64,000 nt of DNA from Homarus americanus (Eukaryota > Arthropoda > Malacostraca > Decapoda > Nephropidae): contig NW_024737042.1 in NCBI RefSeq assembly GCF_018991925.1, positions 15,581,356-15,645,355 of the forward strand, in the 5' to 3' direction. The first letter of the stretch is position 1, and the number at the start of each line of letters is the position of its first letter. Below are positions 11,190 to 25,864 of the stretch, piece after piece. The translations under genes were made by a program, and so were the position numbers. The notes below the pieces were generated by a model. That model was given only the letters and a program-made list of their open reading frames with translations. It was not told where the DNA came from and did not search any database.

Positions 11190-11330
11190 ATGAAGGGAGG
11201 GGCACTGAGATTAAGGGAGGGCCACTGTGATAAAGGGAGGGCCACAGAGATGAAGGAAGGGCCACTGTGATGAAGGGAGGGTCACAGATATGAAGGGAGG
11301 GTCACAGATATGAAGGGAGGGTCACTCACT
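11190..11330 (+). repeat. ~18-bp minisatellite, GATGAAGGGAGGGYCAC
   Basis: About eight tandem units with AGATGAAGGGAGGG as the constant core. Unit edges alternate between CACAGA and CACTGTG. Confidence 0.85.
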
Positions 11331-11657
11331 AATCCAGATTGCCCATCACTGGTCAACTGGGATGCAGTGTAGAATGGTTGACAGCCAGAGACTGCAGCTG
11401 ACAGTCAGAGTGTTTGTCGACAGAGTAAGACGAACACTGAAGGATAGCTACTCAGAAAAACTCATCACCAAATACGTTTAAAATATTTATTTACAAAAAT
11501 ACAATTTTAACCCATACATGATGCCTTAAAATTTGTTGTTGATAACCATGAGTCACGTTACAAACAGTAAAAACGTCGTGTTAGGAAACCAATGGGACAT
11601 GATACTACCTGGAAGAACAGATACAACCTCACCTTCTTTAAAATAATGGAAAAAGAC

Positions 11658-11674
11658 ACACACACGCACACGCA

Positions 11675-11743
<69 letters not shown>
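11658..11743 (+). repeat. (CACG)n/(CA)n microsatellite
   Basis: CACGCACG units at 11,660-11,694 grade into pure CA to 11,743. The flanks (11,331-11,657 and 11,744-11,990) are unique and AT-rich with nothing recognised. Confidence 0.95.
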
Positions 11744-11746
<3 letters not shown>

Positions 11747-11990
11747 AAGTTATATACATTCATAAACATCTTTACATCGTCTTGCAAATAAATATCTATG
11801 TATTTATATTCATATATATATTTAGTTTTCAAGCCGTGATTTTTTTATACATATATATACACATTTTTATTATTATTATTTTTTTTGACAAGAGAAGCCC
11901 TGTACACAGTTGGCTATAAAGACATTATTAGCAGTCCACTTAAGCGATAGATGGAGACACTGTAGAGAAAATAGTAGAACTTGTTAAGGT

Positions 11991-12160
11991 AAGGGGGACT
12001 TGGGCTGAGACCAGGCCAGGGGGAGCCGGAGGGAACAGGCCAGGGGACCGGGCCGGGGGGACAGGACCGGGCAGGACGGAACCCGGGGGGCCGGGCCGGG
12101 GGGACCGGGCCGGGGACCAGGCCAGGGGGGAGGCCGGGACCAGGCCAGGGGTGGCCGGAA
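11991..12160 (+). repeat. G-rich CCGGGCCGGGGGGAC minisatellite
   Basis: Tandem units of about 15 bp with runs of four to six G, separated by CCGG and CCAGG. The plus strand has many G-runs in close succession. Confidence 0.85.
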
Positions 12161-12485
12161 GTTGGTGGAACCCTTGTGGCCGATACATCAACGATTATAC
12201 ATGGAAAAAATGAATATAATAATAATACTCTCCGTCGCTACACACACACACACTTAAATAACACTCGGAGTATGAACAACACCAACATGGGCTGACACAC
12301 TTACAGTAGGCAGATCATTATACTCTCGCTTCCAGGAGTCACAGCTGTACTTATGCACCTTTAGTCCATCACAACCTGAACCTCGTTAATTTATACACCA
12401 AGGTTGTAAACACTGAAGTTCCTTATAATGGGGAGTAAATAAACTTAAGCCCTTATGAAGCTTCAATAACTGTTTTTCTTCTATG
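12161..12485. other. Unique spacer
   Basis: AT-rich, with a short (CA)n at 12,240-12,253. Nothing else seen. Confidence 0.5.
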
Positions 12486-12930
12486 TGTTGGCTGGTGGAG
12501 GGTTAGGGGACTGGAGGGTTAGGGGGCTGGAGGGTTAGGGGGCTGGAGGTGAGGGCTGGAGGGTGAGGTGGAGGTGAGGTGTGGAAGGTGTGAGGGTGGA
12601 GGTGAGGTGGAGGTGAGGCTGGAGGTTGGGGGCTGGAGGGTGAGGGGGCTGGAGGTTGGGGGCTGGAGGGTGGGGGGTGGAGGTTAGGGGCTGGAGGTGG
12701 GGGGCTGGAGGTGAGGGGGCTGGAGGTGAGGCTGGAGGTGAGGGGGTGGAGGTGAGGCTGGAGGTGAGGGGTGGAGGTGAGGCTGGAGGTGAGGCTGCTT
12801 GGGAGGGTGGGGGCTGGAGGGTGAGGGGCTGGAGGTGGGGGCTGGAGGTGTGAGGGCTGGAGGGTGAGGGCTGGAGGTGAGGGGTGGAGGTTGGGGGGTG
12901 GAGGTGGGGGCTGGAGGGAGAGGTACCAGG
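12486..12930 (+). repeat. G-rich GGCTGGAGGTGAGG array
   Basis: About 445 bp of 12-16 bp units (GGCTGGAGG with GTGAGG, GTTGGG or GTTAGGG). It yields a spurious Pro/Ser/His-rich frame of 151 codons on the minus strand. Confidence 0.95.
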
Positions 12931-13095
12931 GGTGGGCAGTGTGTCAGGGTCTGCCCCGGTCATCTGGTATGGGACTAGCAACACTGACATTGACTATGCA
13001 GCTGACAGTGATATATTGTGGGGATATGTTTGATTTAACTTAATGTTAGTCATTATAAAGGTTTCTTTTCTAAGTAACCGAGGAACAGGCTTTTA

Positions 13096-14259
<1,164 letters not shown>

Positions 14260-14330
14260 GCGGCGGTGGTAAGGTGGTTCCAGCCTTGAGTTAGCATCTT
14301 AAGAGGACACGATTCGAATCCTAGTAATGG
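14260..14330 (+). mobile_element. tRNA-like SINE head (weak)
   Basis: GATTCGAATCC at 14,311-14,321 matches a box B, and TGGTAAGGTGG (14,266-14,276) is one base off a box A. The 40-odd base spacing is that of a tRNA gene, but the acceptor stem does not close, so this is at best a SINE head or a tRNA relic. Confidence 0.35.
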
Positions 14331-15529
14331 AGATGTTACACTTACGCTAATTGATCAAGATCTATTCATTGACACACCACGTTTTGTTTTTACCGCAATA
14401 TATCAATAACTTCCAGTCATACACAGTACAAGAGGTGTACAGGTCACCTACGTACAGCTTTTGATAGTAAACATCTTGTAAATATTCATCGATAATTTCT
14501 TCATAAAGTAATATAGTTCTATTTTTCACCTACTAACATATATTTCCCTCTTTGTTATTTTTGTTTGTCTTTGTGGTAACTTTGTCTTTAGTCAAATTTG
14601 TCTTCTTTTTGGTTAAACGTTTTTGTCTTCAATGAAACTTTGAAAAGACTTATGACATCAGAAGAGCAAAAAAATCAGTTATTAATAATTATCAAAACAA
14701 AAACAACAACAGCAAACTAACAAAGAAACTGGGATTAAATCTTTGTAAATTAAAAACAAAACAAATTAATACTGAATCTAAAAAAAAAAAAAAAAAAATA
14801 TGGGATTAAAATTTATCCTTTTAAACTAATCATTAATAAGTGAATTTTAATATTTTTTGGATCAATTTAATTACAGAGACACTGATACATTTAAACACCA
14901 CACCACTTGCAAAAAGACTAATTAATTCCTAAATAATAGACTTCTTCACTACACTACTCCCTTTAAAGTCTTATGACCTACCCTTCGAGTTTAATTGAAC
15001 CTTCCATCTTGGACTTTTTATAATGCTAACGGAGAAGGTGGTATTAGCCTTTTCAATAAGGCTCCCTAGATGATATCGTGTTCATTTGCCTTCAGTAATG
15101 ACTAATGAATTTTGCTGTAAGATCTCTCTCAGTAGGGCTTGAATTAAATAACTAATTAACTGAATAAATAACTCACTAACAACTATCGAAATCATTAACT
15201 CACTAATTTAACTGAATAGCCCACTAGCTTATTAACTAATCGGACAATTAGTTTATTCACTAACCAATCCCTCTTAGCAGCCAATTAATTAACGCAAAAC
15301 ATTAAAAATAAATGATCATCATTAATAGTTAATTCCTTTATCTTTATCGGTCATTCATTTTATTTATTACTTACGAGCTTATTCTTCATTATCTTTCTAT
15401 GTCTCTGTATTCTCTCTCTCTCCCTTCTCGTTCCCCCTCTCTACCTCTCTTTGTTCTTTCCCGCACTCTCTTCGCCTTATCTTTCTCCTGTCCTGTTTCG
15501 CTGCCAATCCTCATGAGTTATACTGTGTC
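14331..15529. other. Unique AT-rich non-coding DNA
   Basis: Contains poly(A) at 14,780-14,798 and a short CT-rich run at 15,405-15,425. A loose set of CTAATTAACT motifs at 15,140-15,290 hints at an old degenerate repeat. Confidence 0.5.
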
Positions 15530-17010
15530 TTAAAAATCCGTTTATGTATGTCTTAAAACATTCATCTGTATGTATTAAAAATATTGATACGTATGTCTTA
15601 AAGCGTTGATATGTATGTCTTAAAAACATTGATATGCAAGTCTTGAAAACGTTGATATGCATGTCTTAAAACGTTCATCTGTATGTCTTAAAAACGTTCA
15701 TTTGTATGTCTTAAAACATTCATCTGTATGTGTTAAAACATTCATCTGTATGTCTTAAAACGTTCATCTGTATGTATTAAAAATATTGATATGTATGTCT
15801 TAAAGCGTTGATATGTATGTCTTAAAACGTTCATCTGTATGTCTTAAAAACGTTCATTTGTATGTCTTAAAACATTCATCTGTATGTCTTAAAAACATTC
15901 ATCTGTATGTCTTAAAACATTCATCTGTATGTCTTAAAACGTTCATCTGTATGTATTAAAAATATTGATATGTATGTCTAAAAGCGTTGATATGTATGTC
16001 TTAAAACGTTCATCTGTATGTCTTAAAAACGTTCATTTGTATGTCTTAAAACATTCATCTGTATGTCTTAAAACATTCATCTGCATGTCTTAAAACGTTC
16101 ATCTGATGTATTAAAACGTTCATCTGTACGTCTTAAAAACATTCATCTGTATGTCTTAAAACGTTCATCTGTACGTCTTAAAACATTCATCTGTATGTCT
16201 TAAAACGTTCATCTGATGTATTAAAACGTTCATCTGTACGTCTTAAAAACATTCATCTGTATGTCTTAAAACGTTCATCTGTATGTATTAAAAATATTGA
16301 TACGTATGTCTTAAAGCGTTGATATGTATGTCTTAAAACGTTCATCTGTATGTCTTAAAGCGTTGATATGTATGTCTTAAAACGTTCATCTGTATGTCTT
16401 AAAAACGTTCATTTGTATGTCTTAAAACATTCATCTGTATGTCTTAAAAACATTCATCTGTATGTCTTAAAACGTTCATCTGTACGTCTTAAAACATTCA
16501 TCTGTACGTCTTAAAAACATTCATCTGTATGTCTTAAAACGTTCATCTGTATGTATTAAAAATATTGATATGTATGTCTTAAAGCGTTGATATGTATGTC
16601 TTAAAAACATTGATATGCAAGTCTTGAAAACGTTGATATGCATGTCTTAAAACGTTCATCTGTATGTCTTAAAAACGTTCATCTGTACATCTTAAAAACA
16701 TTCATCTGTATGTCTTAAAACGTTCATCTGTACGTCTTAAAACGTTCATCTGTACGTCTTAAAACATTCATCTGTATGTCTTAAAACATTCATCTGTATG
16801 TCTTAAAACGTTCATCTGATGTCTTAAAACGTTCATCTGTACGTCTTAAACATTCATCTGTATGTCTTAAAACGTTCATCTGTATGTATTAAAAATATTG
16901 ATACGTATGTCTTAAAGCGTTGATATGTATGTCTTAAAAACATTGATATGCAAGTCTTGAAAACGTTGATATGCATGTCTTAAAACGTTCATCTGTATGT
17001 CTTAAAAACG
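15530..17010 (+). repeat. 22-bp minisatellite with higher-order pattern
   Basis: About 65 units of CATCTGTATGTCTTAAAACG plus two bases, with variants in the A-run length and ATT/GTT. A distinct variant block (TATTAAAAATATTGATA followed by AAAGCGTTGATATG) recurs at about 15,573, 15,775, 15,954, 16,286, 16,554 and 16,887. Confidence 0.95.
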
Positions 17011-17189
17011 TTGATATCCACAGCTTAGATCCACACAAAAAACCATTAAATCCACACGGATATCTATAGCTAAGGTTCCAGCGGATAATCATAGCATATC
17101 CTGGATTAGCACATGACTCAGCAAGGTAAGAACAAGCAGGTACAATTAACTGATTACAAGGTGAATATCATAGCGGGGTACCTGACTCA

Positions 17190-18235
17190 CCTTCTCCACT
17201 ACCTCCACCACTACCACTACCTCCACCACTACCACCACACCTCCACCACTACCACTCATCCCACCACTACCACTACCTCCACCACTACCACTTACCCACC
17301 ACTACCACCACCTCCACCACTACCACTCACTCCACCACTACCACTACCTCCACCACTACCACTACCTCCACCACCACCACTACCTCCACCACTCACCACT
17401 ACACCCCACCACTAACACCACCTCCACCACTCACCACCTATCTCCACCACCACCACTACCTCCACCACTACCACTATCTCCACCACTACCACTACCTCCA
17501 CCACTACCACTACCTCCACCACTACCACTACTCCACCACTACCACCACTCCACCACCACCACCATTCCACCACCACCACCATCTCCACCACCACCACTCA
17601 ACTCCACCACCACCACTACCTCCACCACTACCACCACCTCCACCACTACACTACCTCCACCACTACCACCACCTCCACCACCACCACCACCTCCACCACT
17701 ACCACCACTCCACCACTACCACCTCACACACCACCACCATCCCATCACTCACCACTACCTCCACCACTACCACCATCTCTACCACTACCACTACCTTCCA
17801 CCACTCCACCACTCACTCCACCACTACCACTACCTCCACCACTACCACTATATCCTACCACTACCACTACCTCCACCACTACCACCACCTCCACCACTAC
17901 CACTATCTCACCACTACCACCACCTCCACCACTACCACCGCCACCACCACCACCATTATCTCTACCACCACTCCACCACTACCACTCACCACTACCTCCA
18001 CCACCACCAACTATCCCACCACTACCTCCACCACTATCTCTACCACTACCTAACTCTCACGCAACCCTCCACCAACACCACGACCTCTCACCACCACCAC
18101 AGACCCGTTCCAATCCCACCACGACCACTTCCATCCCCACCACGACCACTTCCACCCCACCACGACCACTTCCATCCCCACCACGACCACTTCCAACTCT
18201 CACCACGACCTCTCTCACCACCACCAGGCTGAGTT
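17190..18235 (+). repeat. CCACTACCACTACCTCCA array
   Basis: About 1 kb of trinucleotide-based CCACCA/CTACCA/CTCCAC units. The final 150 bp (18,080-18,235) switch to a variant with CCACCACGACCACTTCC. The plus strand is nearly free of G until the variant. Confidence 0.95.
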
Positions 18236-18629
18236 ATGACCCAATCTGTTTAATAGGAGGCATAACGGTGGCCGTGGTCCAGACTATGGTGGTGAAGGGG
18301 AAGGTGTTTACGGCGGCTTGGGGTTATGCCTTTCCTACCTGGTGGCTTAAGACAACCTGGAGATAGTGGCTCTCTCTTTCTCTCTGTAACCTGTTCTTAT
18401 ATGTTTCTGTAATGTATACGTCTGTCTTTCTCTCTTTTGTTCTCTCCATCTCTTTATCTAACACTTTCTCTCATTTTCCTAACTCACTCTCCTCTTTTCA
18501 TCTCCTCCACCTCTACCCCCTCAATACTCTCCTCTCCCGCACTAAACCATTAACCATCACTACAAGACAAACTCCTTCTATATTATCATTTCCCTTCACA
18601 AACCGATGTCCAGCCACCTATTGATGTCG
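18236..18629. other. Unique spacer, pyrimidine-rich
   Basis: TCTC-rich at 18,370-18,540. The 70-codon frame at 18,412-18,624 is Ser/Leu-rich, has no recognised domain and is not called. Confidence 0.5.
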
Positions 18630-19335
18630 AATTACTTCAAGTCACATTAAGTTATTCGTAAGTCACATTAAGTAACTCATAAGTAGCATCAAGTTACTTT
18701 CAAGTTGCATCAAGTTACTCATAAATCGTATCAAGTTACTCATAAGTCGCATCAAGTTACTCGTAAGTCGCACCAAGTTACTCGCCTCAAGTTACTCACA
18801 AGTCACATCAAGTTACTCATAAGTGGCATAAAGTTACTCATAAGTCACATCAAGTTACTCATAAGTCGCATCAAGCAACTAGTAAGTCGCAGCAAGTTAC
18901 TCGTAAATTGCATTGTCCGTAAGTCGCATCAAGTTACTCGTAAGTGGCATTAAGTTACTCGTAAGTCGCACGCTACTCGTAAGTCGCATCAAGTTACTCA
19001 TAAGTCACATCAAGTTACTCGTAAGTGGCATTAAGTTACTCATAAGTCGCACCAAGTTACTAAGTCGCATCAAGTTAAACGTAATTCGCACCGTTACTGT
19101 AAGTCGCATCAAGTTACCGTCGCATCAAGTTACTCGTAAGTCGCACCAGTTACTCGTAAGTGGCATTAAGTTACTCATAAGTCGCACCGCTACTCGTAAG
19201 TCGCATCAGTTCTCAGTCACATCAAGTTACTGTCGGCATTAAGTTACTCGTAAGTCGCATCAAGTTACTCGTAAGTCGCATCAAGTTACTCGTAAGTCGC
19301 ATCAAGTTACTCGTAAGTCGCATCAAGTTACTCTT
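18630..19335 (+). repeat. 21-bp minisatellite, AAGTTACTCGTAAGTCGCAT+C
   Basis: About 33 copies with substitutions and some deleted units near 19,070-19,230. The 21-bp length keeps all frames open in places, which explains the 82- and 109-codon frames here. Confidence 0.95.
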
Positions 19336-19409
19336 AGCTCAGAAGACGAATCTCTTGCTCTTACAAGATATCTCACCATTTATGACCTCTTATTGTCGTC
19401 ACGTTACAG

Positions 19410-19444
19410 AAACCAAAGAATAACGTATATATTTTCTTTGGTTT
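19410..19444. other. Perfect 11-bp hairpin
   Basis: AAACCAAAGAA (19,410-19,420) pairs exactly with TTCTTTGGTTT (19,434-19,444) across a 13-base AT-rich loop. It sits in unique DNA between two arrays and its function is unknown. Confidence 0.6.
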
Positions 19445-19675
19445 TACTCAGACAAATGTTCGCCCTTACTGACCTAGCTAATGGATGTTTTTTTTTTCGT
19501 TCATAAGGATTTTTCTTTCACTCAAATTATGTCCTCGAGTTACCAATGATAATTTTTTGGTTATTTTTTTTTCTTCCTTTCATATGAATAATTCCAGTAC
19601 TAATAAAATCATAAAATCATCTAGTTGAAAGATAATAATGATGAATAGTGTAGATAAGAGATAATCGATAATGAT

Positions 19676-20959
<1,284 letters not shown>

Positions 20960-21135
20960 GTCACTTGTATCTTCACACCTGTTCCAACACACCTGCATCT
21001 GCACACCTGTGATTGCTCACGTACCTACACATCTGTACTTGCACACCCATACCTGCTCACTTGTACCACACACCTGTATCTGCACACCCGTACCTGCTCA
21101 CTTGTACCAACACACCTGAATCTACACACCTGTAG
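20960..21135 (+). repeat. Degenerate CACACCTGTACCTGCA minisatellite
   Basis: About ten 15-18 bp units built around ACACCTG-TNCCTGC, partly arranged as 30-35 bp dimers (CACACCTGTATCTGCACACC / CGTACCTGCTCACTTGTACC). Confidence 0.8.
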
Positions 21136-21199
21136 GGGTACGCAGGTTGACTGATATCATTCTGAGTTGACAATGATAACTTGAGGCATTGTCGTTATC

Positions 21200-21370
21200 A
21201 GTCTCTCTCTCTCTCTCTCTCTCTCGATCTCACTCGCTCACTCTCTATCTTAGTCTCTCGGACTCATTCTCTTCTTCCTCGCTCTCTATCCTGGTTTCTC
21301 TCAGTCCTGGTCTCAATCCCTCCCACTCTCTCTCCCAGTCACACACTCACTTTCTCTCGGTCTCTCTCAG
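21200..21370 (+). repeat. CT-rich low-complexity tract
   Basis: (TC)n at 21,203-21,224, then interrupted CTCTC and CCTGGTCTC motifs. The Ser/Leu-rich frames here are not called. Confidence 0.85.
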
Positions 21371-21945
21371 ATTTAAAACGCACTCCAACACCTCCTCATC
21401 CTTTGTAAATTCCCAAAGTCAACAACGCCATCCACACATATACGCTTCCCGACTTATCTTTTCGGGATGTAGTCTGCGTAAAGTTATTTTTTCCGAGTAA
21501 ATCTGACTTTTTTTTCTAGGCTTGTAATCTGCGTAAGTCGTTTTTGTTTTTTTAGTAAAGGTTATAATTTCTTTTAGGACTTAATATGCGTAAGGTTAAT
21601 TTTGGTATATTTTAGCGTAAAACTCAGTGACAATACCATCGATTTTGTGCGTATAATAGTTTTTCCCGTTTTAATTACGCGAAAATTTTTATTTTTATTT
21701 TTTTCCTGAAGGCATAAAAAAATATGATTTTTTTTTAAATTTTGGAAGAAAATTTTTTAAGCTGATTTATCGTTTTTTCTATAAGGCTTAACTAATCTTT
21801 TATAGTTAGTCATCGTATTACAGGAGGAGGATTTTCCGTGTTTGAATTCTGGTGAAAAGTAGTTTTTTGTTTTGAGTTCGTGCGTATGATTTTTTTTTTT
21901 TTTATCGGAGCGCTTGTAGATGAAGAGGGTGAGAGGGAGGTGAGA
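21371..21945. other. Unique AT-rich DNA with repeated GTAAR motifs
   Basis: Four loosely similar segments ending GCGTAA (about 21,478, 21,530, 21,590 and 21,617) suggest a decayed ~60-bp repeat. Nothing coding. Confidence 0.45.
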
Positions 21946-22003
21946 GGAGGAGAAAGGGAAGGAGGGAAGGAGAGAGAGAGAGGTAGGAAGGAAGGAAGGA
22001 AGG

Positions 22004-22100
<97 letters not shown>
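21946..22100 (+). repeat. (GA)n / GGAAG tract
   Basis: GGAAGGAAGG units (21,955-22,006) lead into pure (AG)n to about 22,099. Confidence 0.97.
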
Positions 22101-22102
<2 letters not shown>

Positions 22103-22185
22103 AGGCGGTGGTGAGAAGTGAAAGAAACACATAGGCAGTTCTCTGAGAATCTCGACCAGTCTATCGTAGTGACGTGAAGCAAACG

Positions 22186-22312
<127 letters not shown>

Positions 22313-22389
22313 GTAATTACCGTGATACACCTGTCGAGTGTTGTGTCGTGTAAGACGGAGCCGTAAGTCGATTTTGTTCTTCTTGTCGT

Positions 22390-22574
22390 AACTTTTAGGT
22401 GTTGTTGTGTTGTGGTTGTTGGTGATGTGTTGTGTTAGGTATGAGTTGTGATGTGTTGTGTTGTAGGTATGAGTTGTGGGTGTGTTGTAGGTTGTGTTGT
22501 GTTGTAGGTTGTGTTGTGTTGTGTGGTTGTGGATATTAAGGTAATCAATGGAGTAATAAGTAACCTTTGATGAT

Positions 22575-22655
<81 letters not shown>
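22390..22655 (+). repeat. TGTTGTG minisatellite plus (GT)n
   Basis: Irregular GTTGTGTTGTAGGT units at 22,390-22,525 and a pure (GT)n at 22,577-22,653. Confidence 0.92.
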
Positions 22656-22656
<1 letters not shown>

Positions 22657-23525
22657 ATATATGTCAATTGAGGGAGATAACAAGGGCCAACCACGGATCA
22701 CACGTGTAATAATACCTTTAAATAATAATACACTACAGATGTTTATAAGTCATCAGTTATTCTCATTCCTTCACTAATCCTCAAGTTAAACATTTGTGCG
22801 ACATTGATATGATTTTTTTTTTCAATTACTTCTGTGGAATGCAAATGAACCAGAAGTTATAGTAATGATATGTCGTTGTTGTTTCACCAGCCAATAGTGT
22901 CCAAGACTTTTTGTTTCTCATCTCCATTATACTCTCAAGATGTGTGTGTGTGTGTGTGTGTAGGGGAGCCATGCTTTAGTACGTGGAAGAAATTAAAAAT
23001 CACAAATACAACAGTTCAGGAAAGACATAATTGGAGATGCAGATTTTTTTTACGTCTTTTTTTTTTTACATTACAGGAACATAATTGTCTCATTTGATTG
23101 GCTTTTGTTACGTCGAAACACTGGGTCGCTTTCCCACCACTTGACGACACACACACAGTACCTTCTACAAGACGCAAAACCTTGATATTTACTCATTAAG
23201 ATGCGACCCAGGTGTTCATCTTTAAGGTACATGGCAAGCACACTTACTGTATGTATATGATTTTCTGAATTGTTTTTTATATTTTACAAGTCAAGAAGAA
23301 GAACAAGAACAAGTTACTGGTTGTTCTTGTAGTCCTGAATACAGTGTTTGGCCGGCGAGGACCAACACTGCCAGAGCATCGTCAGAAACCTTTACTTCCT
23401 GCACTAGTAAACCCTTAGCCACAAGGACCCTCGACACGTACTCATATTCACACCCATTGTCATCAACACTCTCCTCACCTCTGGTCTCTTATTATTAATA
23501 AGGTTATTTTCGTCCTTCACTGCAG
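22656..23525. other. Unique DNA, nothing recognised
   Basis: A short (GT)n lies at 22,940-22,961. No frame above 75 codons and no recognised motif. The pyrimidine-rich end (23,508-23,525) forms the acceptor-like site of the candidate exon that follows. Confidence 0.5.
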
Positions 23526-23836
23526 TTCGTGTCTCACTCCTACTGCAACACCCAACTAGCTTCCCGGAGCTGGAGCCTGAGTCTCCGTTTTGTTCCAGCA
23601 AAGGCCCAGCGGGACGCCTCAGCATTATTAATTGTTCAGCTCTCAGAAGGAAGCTTCAGGACTGCCACTCATGAACAACCTGACGGTCGTCTGTCTTCTG
23701 AGGTCAGCCCTCCTGTACAGGCGGATGCTCCCGCCACGCCTCCCCGCAGAAGGTTCACTCCAAGGCTCCCTCCGCCTCTTTGTGCCGGGGGCTCCTCCAC
23801 CACCGCCGCCTTGAGGAAGAGGAGTTGGAGGAGGAG
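23526..23836 (+). other. Candidate internal exon, product unrecognised
   Basis: This GC-rich unique segment is bounded on the left by a pyrimidine tract ending TTCACTGCAG (AG at 23,524-23,525) and on the right by GAG/GTGAGC (GT at 23,837). Both match arthropod splice consensus. Of the three plus frames only the one beginning at 23,526 is open throughout, encoding about 103 residues. They are rich in Ser, Arg and Pro, with a PPRRRFTPRLPPPLCAGG stretch. I recognise no domain and see no partner exon nearby. An alternative explanation is chance in a GC-rich patch. Confidence 0.2.
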
Positions 23837-24189
23837 GTGAGCCTGGTCCTCTCAGTAGTCTCTGGGGAGGAGGAACAGCCGTAGAGCGAGGTGGGTATCA
23901 TCGTACCTCTGATAACTGCACATCTTGGAGGGAGAGAGAGAGTTAACACAACACAACACATCTGTACCTTCCATAATAACTCCTAACTACACGGCCTCAA
24001 GTGAAGATATATCCCGAACTGTCTCTGTCACCGGGTACTGGCTCATGAAGGCTGTGAAGATGTTAATTGAGAGAAATAAAGGGCACTTTTATCAGGCCAT
24101 AACTGTAATCGTTCACGAGTGAGCTGCTGGAGAGGTGAGAGTTGCCGCCAAGTTTCAAGAGTCTGTTAACTGCTTCAATAATTACAGGT
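23837..24189. other. Unique spacer
   Basis: Purine-rich GGAGGAGG at its start, then unremarkable sequence. No coding signal. Confidence 0.5.
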
Positions 24190-25790
24190 AGAGGAGGGAG
24201 GGAAGGGCTAGGAGGGAGGGAAGGGCGAGGAGGGAGGGAAGTGTTAAGAGGAGGGAAGGGCATGGAGGAAGGAAGGGCGAGGAGGGAGGGAAGTGTTAAG
24301 AGGGAGGAAGGCAGAGGAGGAAGGGGGAGTTAAGAGGGAGGGAAGGGCATGGAGGAAGGAAGGGGAGGAGGGAGGGAAGGGCAAGAGGAGGAAGGGAAGT
24401 GTTAAGAGGGAGGGAAGGGCATGGAGGAAGGGAAGGGCGAGGGAGGAGGGAAGTAAGAGGGAGGGAAGGGCGAGGGAGGAAGGGAAGGGCGAGGAGGGAG
24501 GGAAGTGTTAAGAGGGAGGGAAGGGAGGAAGGGGGAAGGGCGGAGGAGGGAGGGAAGGGCGAGAGGAGGAAGGAAGGGTGCAAGAGAGAGGGAAGGAAGC
24601 ATGGAGGGGAAGGGCGAGGAGGAGGGAAGGCAAGGAGGAAGGAAGTGTTAAGAGGGAGGAAGGGAAAGAGAGGAAGGAAGGGCGAGGAGGAAGGAAGTGT
24701 TAAGAGGGGAGGAAGGGCGAGGAGGAAGGAAGGGCGAGGAGGGAGGGAAGTGTTAAGAGGGAGGGAAGGGCATGGAGGAAGGGAAGGGCGAGGAGGGGAG
24801 GGAAGGCGAGGAGAGAAGGAAGGGCGAGGAGGGGAGGAAGGGCGAGGAGGGGAGGGAAGGGCGAGAGGGGAGGGAAGGGCGAGGAGAGAAGGAAGGGCGA
24901 GGAGGGAGGAAGGGCGAGGAGGGGAGGAAGGGCGAGAGGGAGGGAAGGGCAAGGAGGGAGGAAGGGCGAGGAGGGAGGAAGGGCGAGGAGGGAGGGAAGG
25001 GCGAGGAGGGGAGGGAAGGGCTAGGGAGGGAGGGAAGGGCGAGGAGGGAGGGAAGGGCGAGGAGGGAGGGAAGGGCGAGGAGGAGGGGAGGAAGGCTAGG
25101 GGAGGGGAGGGAAGGGCGAGGGGAGGGAGGAAGGGCGAGGAGGGAGGGATAAGGAGGAGGGAGGGAAGGGCAAGGAGGGAAGGAAGGGCTAGGAGGGAGG
25201 GAAGGGCAAGGAGGGAAGGAAGGCTAGGGAGGGAGGGAAGGGCAAGGAGGGAAGGAAGGGCGAGGAGGGAGGGGAAGGGCGAGGAGGGAGGGAAGGGCAA
25301 GGAGGGGAGGAAGGGCGAGGAGGGAGGGAAGGGCGAGGAGGGGAGGAAGGGCTAGGAGGGAGGGAAGGGAGGGGAGGGAGGGAAGGGCGAGCAGGAGGGA
25401 AGGGAGAGGAGGGAGGGAAGTGTAAGGGGGGGGGGAGGCGAATAGGGAAGGAAGGGCGAGGAGGGAGAGGGAAGGGAAGGGAGAGGGGAGGGAAGGGCGA
25501 GGAGGGAGGGAAGGGAAGGGAGGGGAGGAAGGGCAAGGAGGGAGGGAAGGGCGAAGAGAAGGAAGGGCGAGCAGGAGGAAAGCGAGGAGAAGGAAAGGCG
25601 AGAGAGGAAGGGAAGGGCGAGGGAAGGGCGAGGAGGAAGGGAAAAGAAGGCGAGGAGGAAGGGAAGGGCGAGGAGGAAGGAAGGGCGAGGGAAAGGCGAG
25701 GAGGAAGGAAAGGCGAGGAGGAAGGAAGGGCGAGGAGGAAGGGGAAGGGCGAGGAGGAAGAGAAAGGCGAGGAGGGATGGACAAGGAAGA
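24190..25790 (+). repeat. Homopurine GGGAGGGAAGGGCGAGGA array (1.6 kb)
   Basis: Units of about 17-18 bp: GGAGGGAAGGGCGAGGA, with a longer variant carrying GTGTTAAGAG in the left half (24,250-24,770). Pyrimidines are limited to one C per unit or the GTGTTAAG insert. Large frames on both strands (up to 334 codons) are repeat artefacts. Confidence 0.96.
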
Positions 25791-25864
25791 GAGAGCACAA
25801 CATTGTTCCTTAATAACGCGTAAATAAACATTACAGTAATAGTGAGTTACAGAAGTAGTTTTTT

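Noticed and set aside
15530..17010. Possible CRISPR-like array
   Set aside because: Units are directly abutting with no unique spacers, in a eukaryotic context.
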